Shown piece after piece: positions 1-11,300 of a DNA stretch of 64,000 bases (position 1 is the stretch's first letter; every line of letters starts with the position of its first letter). The stretch is taken from positions 1,157,534 through 1,221,533 of the forward strand of contig NW_011887292.1 in the NCBI RefSeq assembly GCF_000151315.2, read 5' to 3'. The notes below the pieces were generated by a model. The model was not told the origin of the DNA. It searched no databases and was given only the letters and a program-made list of their open reading frames with translations. The position numbers and the translations under genes were made by a program. Origin of the DNA: Capsaspora owczarzaki ATCC 30864 (lineage: Eukaryota; Opisthokonta; Filasterea).

Positions 1-412
1 CTGCAACGCCGTCCGCGTCGTCGTTCGCTGAAACGACCCTGGATGGATTGTCGCCGTCAGACAGCCTGCTGTTTACCGCAACGGCATCCATCCTGGAGCC
101 TGCCGCAACTGCTACGTCCGAGGCTCTTGTCACCTTCCTCACGTCGCTCTCTGACGCAGCACCAACGCCGTCCAGCACGGGCTTTGTCCCAGCAAGTGGC
201 CAGGCCGACCAAGTCGTCGATCCGACCATGTTCTGCGAGCAGCCGTGGACGTACGTCTCCCCAGACGTCTTTCCAGTCATTTGGAAGATTGTCTACTGGA
301 CCTCGCAGCTCCTGACTTGGTAAGCGCGAGCAGCCTTCGTGTTTGACTTGTTTCTGCCCATCACATTCGCTTCTGCTCGATACAGACCCCTTCCATCTCA
401 TTGACTTGTTTT

Positions 413-468
<56 letters not shown>

Positions 469-3047
469 GCTGCTGCTTTGACTTACCCGCAGGATTATCC
501 TGCCATTCATGCAGTCGTACGTTGACGCGGGCGACTTTACCTTCTGGGGCAAACTTAAAACGTCCATCCGAGAAAACCTCATCGTGTACGGCTCTCTCGG
601 CGTGCTCGTCGTCGGCCTGTTCTTGTACATTGCCATCAAAGCCTCGCTCAGCGTGGATGCATTACTCGGTATCGCAATGGCGGCTTCAAACACATGGGGT
701 TTGTTTCTGCTGATCGGGCTTCTTGGTGTCGGTCTTGTCGAAACGCCGCGTTCCACCTGGAACGAAAGTCGGGCTGGTATGTTTTTTTTTTTTTTTTCGT
801 TTTTTTTTTTTTTGCTACATTCATTTTTTTTGGTTGGTGAAGATTCTTTTTGGTTCATTCACACTCATACCTTGTGCACCAACTACTCTTGGGAAACAGA
901 CTGGGTCACTCGACACCTGCAGTTCAAAGCGTCCAAGCTGCGCACCGAACTCGATGACGCAGAGGATGACCTCTCTGAAACGCTGACGGATGTCAAGGCC
1001 GTTACCCAAAAGATCAATTTCACCCACCACTTGCGCCCATACGTGGACGAAATCCTCTTCAAGTGCCCGACCAATGCTGCTGATGATCTCGCAAATCGTC
1101 CCAACAAGCACTCGCGCTCCACCGCCTCTGAATCCCGCCTTGAGGGCCTCACAGACATCACCCTCAGCTCTCTGGCCAAGCTCCACCGCCGTGTCATTCG
1201 CCGCTCGCTTGCTGTGCGTCGCACTCAGGCCTTGTACGAGCGTTGCATGGACGAGGCGCTGGAATTCGAGGAAATGGTAGAGCAGAAAGATATCGCGTGG
1301 ACCCACTTCCAGTCCAACCTTTCAAGCTCGTACAGCGGACCCTTCAAGAAGTTTGTCCACAAATTCAGTATGTGACCGCTGAAAGCGAATGTTGTCAGTT
1401 TTGTTGAGAAGCAAGATAGAAGAACGATGGGCTTGATTTTTCTCACGTTGAATGTCCCGTCCTCAGCATTCTTGTGGCGATTCCGTCTTCGTCGGTTGCT
1501 GTTTGCCTTTGCAGCATTCGTGTTCCTGTTCTTCTCGTTGGCCATCATCTGGTCCGAGTGCTCCTTCTTCAAGACCGACCCGACGCTTTCGCTCTACGCA
1601 ATCATCATGAACAGCGCAGGCACATCCTACCAGTACACCAACGTGGAGGTCAGTGATTTGTGTTCCGCTCTTGCTGCTGCTGCTGCTGCTGCTGTCTCTC
1701 CCCGCCTTTTGGTTGCAATTCGTCTGACTGGTTTCTCGTTTTTGGATTCTTCGACAGGTCTTTTCTTTCATCTCACTGACTTACATGGCAATCTGCGCGT
1801 ATGCAGTCATTTTCCGCATCCGCTTTTTCAACTTTTATTACCTTGCAAAGCACCAACAGACGGACGACAGCAGTCTGCTCTTCTCTGCACTGTAAGGCAA
1901 CGAACGCACTGCCAGTCACAGCGATTCAATGCTGTAGCTTTCACCGTTGCTCACCTTTGCCCTGGGGTTTTTGCGATTTGGCACAGCTTCCTGTCGCGTC
2001 TGACAGCCCCGCTTTGCCTGAACTTTTTGAGCATGAGTCACCTTGACGGCCATGTCGTTTCGACAATCTCGCAAGAAACGGCCTTCACGCAGGTTTGTTT
2101 TGCATCTGCTCTCTTCATTCTCGTCCTGCACGCTCGTTGTTGATTTGCGCTGATCTGTACGAACACTCTTCTCGACTGGCGATGCAGATTATGGGCCACA
2201 TGGACGTTGTTGGCTTCATCCAAGACGGATTCAACGTGTACTTCCCCATCTTTATCGTGCTCATTGCCGTGCTCGCATGGTTCCACGCTTGCGGCCGCTT
2301 CCTGTCGTGCATTGGCATGTCTCGCTTCCTCGACAACGACGACCTAGCCAACGATGCCATTGTCGAGGGTCGTGAACTTATTCGTCGTGAGCGTCGCCTT
2401 CGCGAGCGTGCACAAAACCCCGGCGCCGCGTCGCACAACAGCCTTCCAGCGATTCGGGTGCGTATTTGCTCGGGCTTGGCTTTCCTTCTATCAGGCGCTC
2501 AGTTTTGCATGGTTTTGAATGTTCTTTTGTTTGATTCCCCGCTCACCTTCACTGAATAATCTCGTTGTTTCTGCAGGCCCGTGGCGATGACTCTATGAGC
2601 CGGTCATCTTCCAATGCTGCATCAACCTCAGTGATTGTCGACCCTACTGCCGATGCGGCAGGTTCTGGCGGCCTTTGGTCAAGCTTCAGCTCTCGCTTCC
2701 GATCTGCGCCATCCAACGCGAGCGCCCCATCCATTGCAGTGCACGACGCACCGCCAGTGTCGAGTACAACGGGCTCGACGTACACCCGTGCATCCCGCGG
2801 AGCTGGCTCCAGCGTGTACGGATTTTCCCTTGGCGCTTCGGCAACTAGTAGCTCGAACAATGTCAATGAGGACTCGTGGCGTGCCTCCGATCGCCGTCCG
2901 TTGAATACAGGGCGTGATGATCACGTCATTGGCCTCGATTTCGACGTGGGACAGTCGGGTTCTTTCACCTCTGGCCTGCCATCGAGCGCTCGGGGAAGCA
3001 GTCGTGGCGGTGGCCGTGCCAACACAAACATTTTTGATGACTTTTAA
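1..3047 (+). CDS. LMBRD2: LMBR1-domain membrane protein LMBRD2 (5' end outside window)
   Basis: Multi-pass membrane protein of the LMBR1 family; human LMBRD2 is linked to GPCR/beta-adrenergic signalling. Exons: <1-319, 493-776, 900-1367, 1467-1648, 1758-1891, 1987-2092, 2188-2457, 2577-3047, all GT-AG and phase-consistent; 743 residues are visible. Family hallmarks in order: YWTSQLLTW then ILPFMQSY across the first junction, NTWGLFLL with VETPRSTWN, WSECSFF, FRIRFFNFYYLAKHHQTD, LTAPLCLNF, and a basic ELIRRERRLRERA stretch after the last membrane segment. The C-terminus NIFDDF resembles the NDIFNDV-like end of the human protein. The first visible ~80 residues are Ser/Thr/Ala-rich and probably extracytosolic. 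Intron 2 (777-899) is a stop-free multiple of three. The start codon lies upstream of the window. Identity is secure; exact exon edges are by eye. Confidence 0.93.
413..469 (+). repeat. (TTG)n microsatellite in LMBRD2 intron 1
   Basis: About 19 uninterrupted TTG units followed by two CTG units, ending about 20 nt before the intron 1 acceptor. It doubles as the pyrimidine-rich 3' tract of the intron, so length changes could affect splicing. Confidence 0.95.
782..813 (+). repeat. Interrupted T-tract in LMBRD2 intron 2
   Basis: Sixteen T, CG, then fourteen T just after the donor of the 123-nt intron. Typical of the sense-strand T-runs in introns throughout this window. Confidence 0.95.
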
Positions 3048-3357
3048 AAATTCTTGAATGGGGTGTGCAGCATAGAAGTTTTTGAGGATTGATTCTATTT
3101 CCGACGCGTTGATATTTTTGTTGTTGTTGTTGTTGTAGTTGTTGTTGTTGTCGTCGCAGTGGGTTTCTTGTCGTCATTGTTTATTGTTTGTGTGTGTGTG
3201 TGTTTTTTTTTTGAGATGTAATACTACTCGAAGCTTGTAAAAGCCCCACCATGGTTGGTTGTTCGTTCAAAGTTTGAAGCATGCTATTTGGTTCGGAGCA
3301 AAGCACGAGAACAACAAAATCAACGAACGCAAAAAGCTCAAACACAACAACGAAACA
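3048..3357. other. Convergent spacer between LMBRD2 and FAAH 3' ends
   Basis: No gene seen. It holds a (TTG)n tract with one interruption at 3118-3150 and a (GT)n run with a following T-run at 3188-3213. It presumably contains the 3'UTRs and poly(A) sites of both flanking genes. Confidence 0.7.
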
Positions 3358-5714
3358 CTACTCGCAAGTGCTGCTGGGTGTCGCGCTCTTCTTGGCAGCA
3401 CGCGCTTGTTCCAGCAGAGAATAGTAGAGAGCGGGCTCACGACGAGTGACAGAGGCTTCACCAATGCGTGCCATCTGCAGCAATGTGTGTTCGTGATACC
3501 ACTTGCCCATCAGCTGGAAGCCAATGGGAAGACCATCCGCTGTATAGCCCGAAGGGAAGCTGATGCCTGGCACTCCCGTCAGGTTTGCCAGCACGGACGT
3601 TCGCATGATTCGGCCGGTCTGCTGAGCATTGAGCTCATCGGTTGCCAGGGCATGCTCGTTGATGCGTGGTGCCGCAATAGCCGTGGACGGGACAGCAATC
3701 ACGGTGATGCCTCCTTCCTCAAACAGACGACGCAACGTGCGAATTGCTCGAGTGCGGTAGCGCTGGGCGTTCTGGTAGTCGGTGGCTGTGAACATCTCAC
3801 CCAGGTACAGTGGAGCCCGCGTCGTCAGACTCAGACGGTGCCAGTCAGAGTCGGCAATGTTGCCACGCATGCTTGCAATCATTTCCGACAGGATGGTGAT
3901 CAAGTGGCTCACCTGATTGGAAGGAGCACGGGTGTCAAAAACAAAAAGTGTGCCTCGGTGAGCTCTCCTTCCGAACCAAGACACCACAGCACATACAACA
4001 CATACAGCACAAAGCATCACAAAATATCACCCCCCCCCCATTACCTTGATCTCCTCAAGCTCGGGAATGGCAATGGGCCGGATGGTGGCGCCCTTGGAAA
4101 CAAACACATCCAGCATGGCACGGCACGACTTTACAACCTGCTCGTCGGCGTGGTCAAACATGCGATCGTACACGCCAATCTTCACGCCAGTCAGATCGTC
4201 ACTCTCAAAATTGGAGAGATGAATGCTCGGCTGGATGGTGGAGTACTCGTCGCGCTTGTCGGGTCCAGCGGTCAGTGCGTACGCCAGTGCCACGTCGCGC
4301 ACGGTGCTTGCAATCGGACCAGTGTGGCCGACAGACGGGCACAGGGGGAAGGCACCAAACTCGCTGATGCGCGACCACGTCGCCTTCAGGCCGACCACGC
4401 CACAAAGCGAGGCCGGAATGCGGATACTGCCACCACCGTCCGCGCCGATGGCGATAGGGCACAAGCCGGCAGCGACGGCAGACCCACTGCCGCTCGAAGA
4501 GCCACCGGTGTGATGGCCGAGGTTGTACGGATTGCGGCAGACTCCGTGGTTCACGTTCGACCCCGTCGTGCCAATGCCAATCTCGTGCATGTTGGTCTTG
4601 CCAATGATGATGGCACCCGCAGCACGAAGCGACGCCGCTGAGGCGCAATCGGTCGTGGCAACCTTGCCCAAGACGCGTGTTCCGACCGTGGTTGGGTAGC
4701 CAATCTGGCAAAAAACAAAACGACTTGGGTTGTTTAGCGTTTCGGCACGTACGTGTCTGAGCTCGTGCTCTTCATACTCTTGCTGAGATTGCTGAGATGC
4801 AGCCAGCTTGACAACAACACAACCCCCCAAAACGAATGCACAAAAAAAACAAACAGAAAAAAAAAAAAACCCTCACCACATCGAGCTCGTCTTTGATGGC
4901 GACAGGAACACCGTCGAGAGGGGACAACGGAGTGCCATCACGGTAGCGCTGCTCCGAGGCCCGCGCTTGCTCGAGCACACTGTCGGGTTGCGTGGCAATC
5001 ACCGCTCGCAGGGGCCGCTCGAGCGCGTTGGACGCGGCGATGGCGGCATTCAGCGCCGTCACGACATCCACCGGCGACAGCTCCTTGCTCACATACGCCT
5101 TGTGGAAGTCATGCACCGTGTCAAAGTGGAATCCTGGCGCTCCAGTGGGACGCGCGACAATGTCCTCGACTTGGACTGCCTGCGCGTTGGCGAATTCGGT
5201 TGAAAGTGCACTGCCACCCAATCCAAAGCAACCACAGTCGACCGCAGTCAAAGTGAGTCAAAGTCAGGCGAAACGCAGCACTTCAGCAGAGCAGAGCAGA
5301 TTAGAGTGAATCAGAGTGAATCAGCAACAACGGCCAAAGCTCAGACCGAGCGGAAGCAAGATGCAAATTGCTGTCGAAAAGTTCAAACTCCGAATGCATG
5401 GGGAGAGGGGGGGGGGGAGAGACACTGAAACTCAAACGGCGTGCGGTGCGTTACTAGTCTGGGACGAATGGGAGCAGCGTGGGCTGGTCTGGCACAGGAC
5501 GCTTGCGGAGCAGGTAGCCGCCAGAGTCCGAGAGGAGCTTGGAGCGCACGGAATGGCTCGAGTGCATGACCGAGACGCCGATGCGCAGGAGCGTGTTGGC
5601 GAGCACGGGCGCGGACAAGTCAGAGACCTCGTATGGCGTTGCTGCAATATCAGCCGCGGAGCCAGGCACAACAGCAGCGGCAGCAGCAGCAGAATGAGAC
5701 GACGAAGAAGCCAT
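3358..5714 (-). CDS. FAAH: Fatty acid amide hydrolase, plant-type amidase-signature enzyme
   Basis: Predicted serine amidase cleaving N-acylethanolamines and other fatty acid amides at membranes. Exons: 5714-5455, 5210-4877, 4704-4045, 3912-3358; total 602 residues, almost the length of plant FAAH (~607). The amidase-signature triad is visible: Lys193 in VAIKDE, cis-Ser267 in GGSSSG, nucleophile Ser291 in DGGGSIRIP. The first exon aligns with the plant FAAH N-terminal helix region (DLSAPVLANTLLRI, then RKRPVPDQPTLLPF), and the end RREPALYY matches the plant KKPAIFY region. The ATG at 5714 is followed by an Ala/Ser-rich stretch. No ATG exists in exon 2, which supports the upstream first exon. 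It is head to head with TRM5. Bacterial-type GatA is an alternative but lacks this N-terminal region. Confidence 0.88.
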
Positions 5715-6278
5715 AAAAATTTGGACTGAATGGATTTTGGCTGAAAGCGATTCTGAGACTCGCTCTCAGACTATGTTGCTCGACATTGTTGTTACAAACT
5801 GAAACTGACTCGTTTGCTGAGAATGGAGCGCATGTGACGACTTTTCCCCCCAGTCCTTCTTCTCGTGCTTCTCTTCTCAACAACGCTGCTGCCTTCGCTG
5901 CTCCGACCATCACCAAGCGCCTTGCTGCTCTGCCATCCAGTGCCGCTGCTCCTCCGCCATCCGCTTGCCCGCACTCTTGCTTCAACTTCTGCTTCTGCTT
6001 CTGCTTCTGCTTCTGCTCCTCCTGCACTTGCCTGTGCTGCTGCCGTGCTTGCTTGCGTTGACCATCAGCAACCTCGTCCGTTTCATCATCGCCATTCCTC
6101 GTTCAGTGGCTTGGCTGGAGCAAGTACACGTGCGCCCAAGCTCACATCCACTGCTGCTGCTACGACAGCTCATCTGCTGCGTCAGAACGACCAACGAACA
6201 CCACTCGCATTCGCGAACTCACGATCAGCGTCAATCCACTCATCCACGAGGAGCTGCTCTTCCACCGAAGCCAAGACA
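5715..6278. promoter_or_regulatory. Shared upstream region of FAAH and TRM5
   Basis: 564-bp spacer between divergent start codons, the likely bidirectional promoter. From 5838 to 6278 the TRM5 frame is open without any ATG (see findings). (TTCTGC)n-type repeats lie around 5985-6018. A pyrimidine-rich acceptor-like site ends at 5853. No core-promoter motif could be assigned with confidence. Confidence 0.5.
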
Positions 6279-7910
6279 ATGGAACAACCCAGCGCTCCAT
6301 CTCAAGCGCAGGCTCAACCGTCAGACACTGCCGTGCTGCCACGCCAGCGCATCGAGCCTCCCCGCCCGGAACCAGTCATCCCGATGGACCCAGAGTGGCT
6401 CGCATCGCTCCAGGTCATGCAGCCGCTGTATGGCAAGAACCTGCGCCCGCCGTCTGCCGTGCGCGGACTCGTCTCTCTCGACAACCCCGAGGCACTCGCC
6501 AAGTTCAATGTGACACTCAAGGTGTTTGCCGTGGTGCTGCCCGCGGCCGAAGTGAGCACCTACTTTGCGCGCCTTGGCAAACTGCACCTCAACTTTCCCA
6601 AACGGCGAAACGCCCTCCCGTTTCCCGGTGATCCGCAGCGTCGAATGATTATTCTGTTCTACGCAGCACCTCAGGACACTCCGCTTGTGGGCGAGATCCC
6701 TACTCCGGCGGACGAGTTTATTCCTCAGCTGCCTGCTGGCGAGATGGCCGACAGCATGCGCGATCTCGGCGCCAGCGCCAATCTTGTCGTGTTTGGTGTC
6801 CAGTATACTGTCGACTCGTGGAATCTCGAGGAAATCCTGACTGCAGTTCTCCCCGTGGACCCGCCTGCATCGTTTGAGCAGGTCGGCCATGTCGCACATT
6901 ACAACTTGCGAGACGAGCACCTGCCATACAAGACTGTGGTTGGTCAGGCGACCATGCTCAAGTTCCCCCGGTTGCGCACTATTGTCAACAAAACCCACAA
7001 CATTGACAACACCTTCCGCTTCTTCCAGATGGAGCTGCTTGCTGGCGACAATGATTTCAACGTCGAGGTCAAGGAGAGCGGCTGCATCTTCCGCTTTGAC
7101 TTTTCCCGCGTGTATTTTAACTCGCGTCTGCAGCAGGAACACTGGCGCATCATCCAGGGCTGCCCGGCGCCGAACGTGGCGTGCGACATGATGGCCGGCG
7201 TTGGCCCGTTTGCCATCCCGATTGCCAAGCAAAAGTGTGTCGTGTACGCAAACGATCTCAACCCTGTGGCCTTCGAGAGCCTGTTGGTCAACGCCAAGGC
7301 CAACAAGGTTGCTCATCTCGTACATGCCAGCAATCAAGATGGCCGCAAGTTTGTGCGCGATTTGGCAGTCCGCATTCTAGCCTCGCATCTTTCTGGCAAG
7401 CCAAATCCTCTGCCGGCATTCACGCAGGTCATGATGAATCTTCCAGCCATTGCGGTGGAGTTTCTCGACAGCTTTATGGGGATTTTCGGCGAGGAAGCCG
7501 AGGCAGAGGCGCGTGCGCAGCAGCCAACGTCCACGCTCGCTCTCGGGTTCCGCGACGTGTTCAAGGTGTTGCCAGTCATCCACGTGTACATGTTCACCAA
7601 CGCTGAAAACATGGCAGCCGATGCCATCGCACGAACCAGCAAGCACCTGCGCTTCCCGGTCGACGACCACCTGGTCAAGGTTCACGACGTGCGTGATGTT
7701 GCGCCCAAGAAGCACATGTTTTGTGTTTCGTTCCGTCTGCCGGAGCAAGTCGCCTACGCCAATGCGACCGAGGCGGCATCTCTGAGCGCAGTGGCGCAAA
7801 AGCGGAATCACCAAGAGTCTGCTGCAACCGATGCGGATGTTGTTGCGAGCAGCAATGCTGAGGACGATGCGCAAAACAAGCGTGCACGTCTGGACGACGA
7901 GCAAGCTTGA
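6279..7910 (+). CDS. TRMT5: tRNA (guanine37-N1)-methyltransferase Trm5
   Basis: Class I SAM-dependent enzyme making m1G37 (and the first step toward wybutosine) in tRNA anticodon loops, preventing +1 frameshifting. Single exon. The first in-frame ATG at 6279 gives 543 residues, near the yeast and human lengths (~500). Visible motifs: SAM-binding AGVGPFAIPIAKQK followed by ANDLNPVAFESL, the NLPAIAVEFLD catalytic motif, and VHDVRDVAPKKHMFCVSFRLP near the C-terminus. The tail is acidic and low-complexity. An in-frame, mostly uncharged/basic Ser-Ala-Leu-rich extension without ATG precedes the start. In yeast Trm5 a longer N-terminal form is mitochondrial, so a dual-localised form is possible here. 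Confidence 0.93.
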   Translation: MEQPSAPSQAQAQPSDTAVLPRQRIEPPRPEPVIPMDPEWLASLQVMQPLYGKNLRPPSAVRGLVSLDNPEALAKFNVTLKVFAVVLPAAEVSTYFARLGKLHLNFPKRRNALPFPGDPQRRMIILFYAAPQDTPLVGEIPTPADEFIPQLPAGEMADSMRDLGASANLVVFGVQYTVDSWNLEEILTAVLPVDPPASFEQVGHVAHYNLRDEHLPYKTVVGQATMLKFPRLRTIVNKTHNIDNTFRFFQMELLAGDNDFNVEVKESGCIFRFDFSRVYFNSRLQQEHWRIIQGCPAPNVACDMMAGVGPFAIPIAKQKCVVYANDLNPVAFESLLVNAKANKVAHLVHASNQDGRKFVRDLAVRILASHLSGKPNPLPAFTQVMMNLPAIAVEFLDSFMGIFGEEAEAEARAQQPTSTLALGFRDVFKVLPVIHVYMFTNAENMAADAIARTSKHLRFPVDDHLVKVHDVRDVAPKKHMFCVSFRLPEQVAYANATEAASLSAVAQKRNHQESAATDADVVASSNAEDDAQNKRARLDDEQA

Positions 7911-8309
7911 AACGGGGTGCAAGGTGGTGCACGCATTGTGATTTCGATCTGGTGTTCGCGTTCTCTTTTGGCTGCTCTCTGCGTTTTGTTGTTTTTCGTT
8001 TGTTTTGAGAATCAAGGCCTTTTCCAATCTTGCACGTTCCCTTGCAATGCTCCACTACTCTCTGCTTGGGCTACAACTACGTTTTAAATTCACATACACC
8101 TTGGGACCATTCAGAGGTTTGACCAGGTTCTCGTCAAACTCGGCACAGTGCTCGTTGATTCGTTCCAAAATGCTTCATTGCTCTCGGTGTGACATTTTCG
8201 TTCCTTGAGATGCTTCTGGATTTCATTATTTTAATCTTTTCTGAGCAAGTTTCTCAGAGTTCTGATCAGTTCTGATTTGTGTCTGTGCAGAATTTCGCCG
8301 TGCTGACGA
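7911..8309. other. Spacer between TRM5 and UBE3C
   Basis: 399 bp between genes in the same orientation; presumably the TRM5 3'UTR and UBE3C promoter/5'UTR. No coding potential or RNA gene recognised. Confidence 0.5.
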
Positions 8310-11300
8310 ATGAACAGCGCCTTCTTTGGCGGCAAGTCGTCCCAGCGCACCGTGTCCATGTCTGGACGCGGCAGTGCCTCGGCGCCCGGCAGCGCTTCCG
8401 GCTCCCGTGGTGCCTCGTCCAATGTGTCGTCTGCCGCATTGATTGAGCAGCAGCAGCGCGAGAGAGCCGAGCGATCCGCGCTTCGCCAACGTCACGAAGC
8501 CGCCGCTCGCATCCAGGTCAGTTCCCCCAAGTCTCCCCAGCCGCCTTTCCTGCTTGAAGCATTCAATGCTACACTACAAGCGTTTTACGGATTGCGTCAT
8601 GGGAGACTTCCCCCCCGCGACACCGAACGTCAAACACACACAAACACACTGCACGAAACACACAAAGCTTCGCGAACCTTTTTGTTTTTTGGGTTTTTTT
8701 CCCGCGCTCGTGTGGCTGGCTGAATAATGCAATTGGGGGCGTCACTGTCGCTCACATTCTCTGTTGCCTTGAACTTGCATCTTGATGTGGTTGATTTTGC
8801 ATACAGAAATGCTTCAAACGGATGCGCGCTGCGGCGGGCGCTCGACGCCAACTGCGAGTCGAGTTTGATTGGGCTTTGTCTCAGTTGCACACTGTGGACG
8901 CTGGCCGCGCAGCATTGGATGACACCAACGCTCCCACCGCCATGTCCATCGACACCCCCGTATTGTCAAGTAACCATGGACTGCCAGGCTTCAATGCCAG
9001 CACTCAACCTTTGCCGTCCCCTCGTCAGCCAGCAGCCATCCAGTCTCTTCTCCCGCTAATCCGCAGGCTGGCCATCTTCCATTCGTTGCGTGATGCATCT
9101 GACTTGAGTCGTGTCGAGCACCTGGCCGCCGAGTTGCTTGTATGCCTTGAATCTACGAGTGAGTGTTCGTTACGCTTGTTGTTTCTTGCTTGTCGCTTCT
9201 ATGAAGTTTTGCGAGCACTCATCTCCTTTGAACCTCAAATCTCAAATCTCGCAGCTTTCAAACAAGACAATGCACCTCTATTGTCGTCCAAGGCATTCCT
9301 CCAATCTCTCTTCGTTGCCATGAAGCAGTTTGCAGTCATCGTCCTGAAGCGCCTCACCTCGCCCAAGGCCAGCGTTTCGGTCTTGAGCTTTGGATTCCTG
9401 AACATGATCACGGATCCCTCCAAATGGCAATCGTTTTCTGCGACTCCGGATACAGCTCGAGATGCACAGTATGTGGTGTTTGAGCTTGGCTTTGACGGAG
9501 AACATGATTGGATTTGGAACCGACTCTTCACTTTCTGTTTGTCGATTGAACAGCGAGGCACATCAATCGCTTTTAGTCAAATTGCGAGAGAACAACAGCT
9601 TGGCCATTCTCATCAATCTGCTCTTGCTTGCAGTAAGCCCTCGTCAGTCGACAATGCAAGTTTGCTCGACTGCGCTCACATCTTTCTATTTCAACGTTTG
9701 CAGACTGACCACCGCATCCAAGAACCTGTCGCAGCGAGCACCTTTGCACTGAAAGACCCGGTGCCAATTGTGGAGGTTCTTGTTCGGACCCTCCCTCCGG
9801 CAAGCAGCGGCCTCCCATTTTTGCTGCGCCACCTCTTCACCATTCCGTTGCTGTCCACTCGCTTGAGCGCGACGCAGCTGGCAATTCTGTTCCGGAATGT
9901 GACACTGCAGTCCATGTTCAGCGTCGCGAGCGTGTCTTTGTCCGTGGAGCTTGTCGAATCGGGAGCCCTAGAGCCGGCCAGCCTTGCAGCCATCAGTGGC
10001 AACCTGGCCGAGATTGTCAACCATCCCAAGTCGTTCGGAGGAGATGCTTCCTCCCCTGCCTTCATCCAAGCCGTGTATCACTACACGGTGCTGCAGTGTG
10101 CCATTGTGAGCTACTTGCCGCACGGAGCGTTCGGAGCCGCCTTTGAAGCTGAGCTCGAAAGGAGCCACTCCGCCTCCATAGACTCTGACGACGAAGACAA
10201 CGATACCTTCGAGGAAGAGCAGCAACGTCGCCGACGACTTTTAGCGTCTGGTGCATCAGCCTCGACTGGACCTCGCACTGTGCCTGCATGGCAACGTCCT
10301 TCTGCAGCAGCTACTTTGACTTCTCGTCTCTCCAGGGCACCTGCTCAAGCCCCACCCGTTGTGACAGCCGAAGCGCGGCGTGCCGCATCGGCCGACTACT
10401 TTGTTCGTCATCCACTCGATGCACGCCTGTGTGCGCAGTTGCTAAACCTGGGGTATCGGTCCCACTTGCGGACCCTCTTCCAGTTGGCAACAGCGACGCT
10501 GCCTGCAGACTCCCAGCAGGGTTTCAACGGCAGCATCATGCGTCTGCATGCCGCCTGCACCTTGGTCAATCTACTATTGCGCCGATCTGCTGCTCTGCGC
10601 CGACTTGTGCTCACAGGGATGTTGTCTCTCGGCGCGGCCTTCCCAGCGCATATTTGGCGAGTTCTTCACGCCTCTGGTGCCCTTCAAACGTTTGGCCAGC
10701 GCACATCATTCACTGACATGTCCCATTTGTGGATGTTGCAAGCCGTGTCGACGTTCGCCGAGCTCTTTTTGCAAATCCTCACCACAATGGACGACGAAGA
10801 GTTCATGTCCGGTTCCTCATCGTCGGCCTCCGTCCGCGCTGGCGCACTGGCACGAGAGCATCAACCAATCCAACCACATGCACCGTCCGCCAGTTCCTCT
10901 GCAATTCCCATGGCCATATCGCCAGCCAACTCGCGCCGCGAGTCGATTGACACCAGCTCCAGCAGCTCTCGGATGCCCTTCTCGCCAGCCGAGCTTGCCG
11001 TGCTGAGTCAGCAACTGACAGAGCTGACTGTTGCACTCTACCTGCCGGAACAGGCTTCCCCTGCGCAAGGGACGGATGACCACGCTCTGCGTCGTATCCT
11101 GACCCTACTCACGCGCCACTTGTACGATCGGGATGCGCGCGTGCATTTCGTCGACCCGCAGGTGTGGCGCCCTGTGGATTTGCACATCTCCCCTGAAGGC
11201 ATGTCCGTCGCCAGCTGGTATGACGTTCAACTGGTGGACGAAGACAGCCATGCTGCAGACCAGCCGCCTCCTGCAAGCTCCTTTCCCGCCACTTCCGCTC

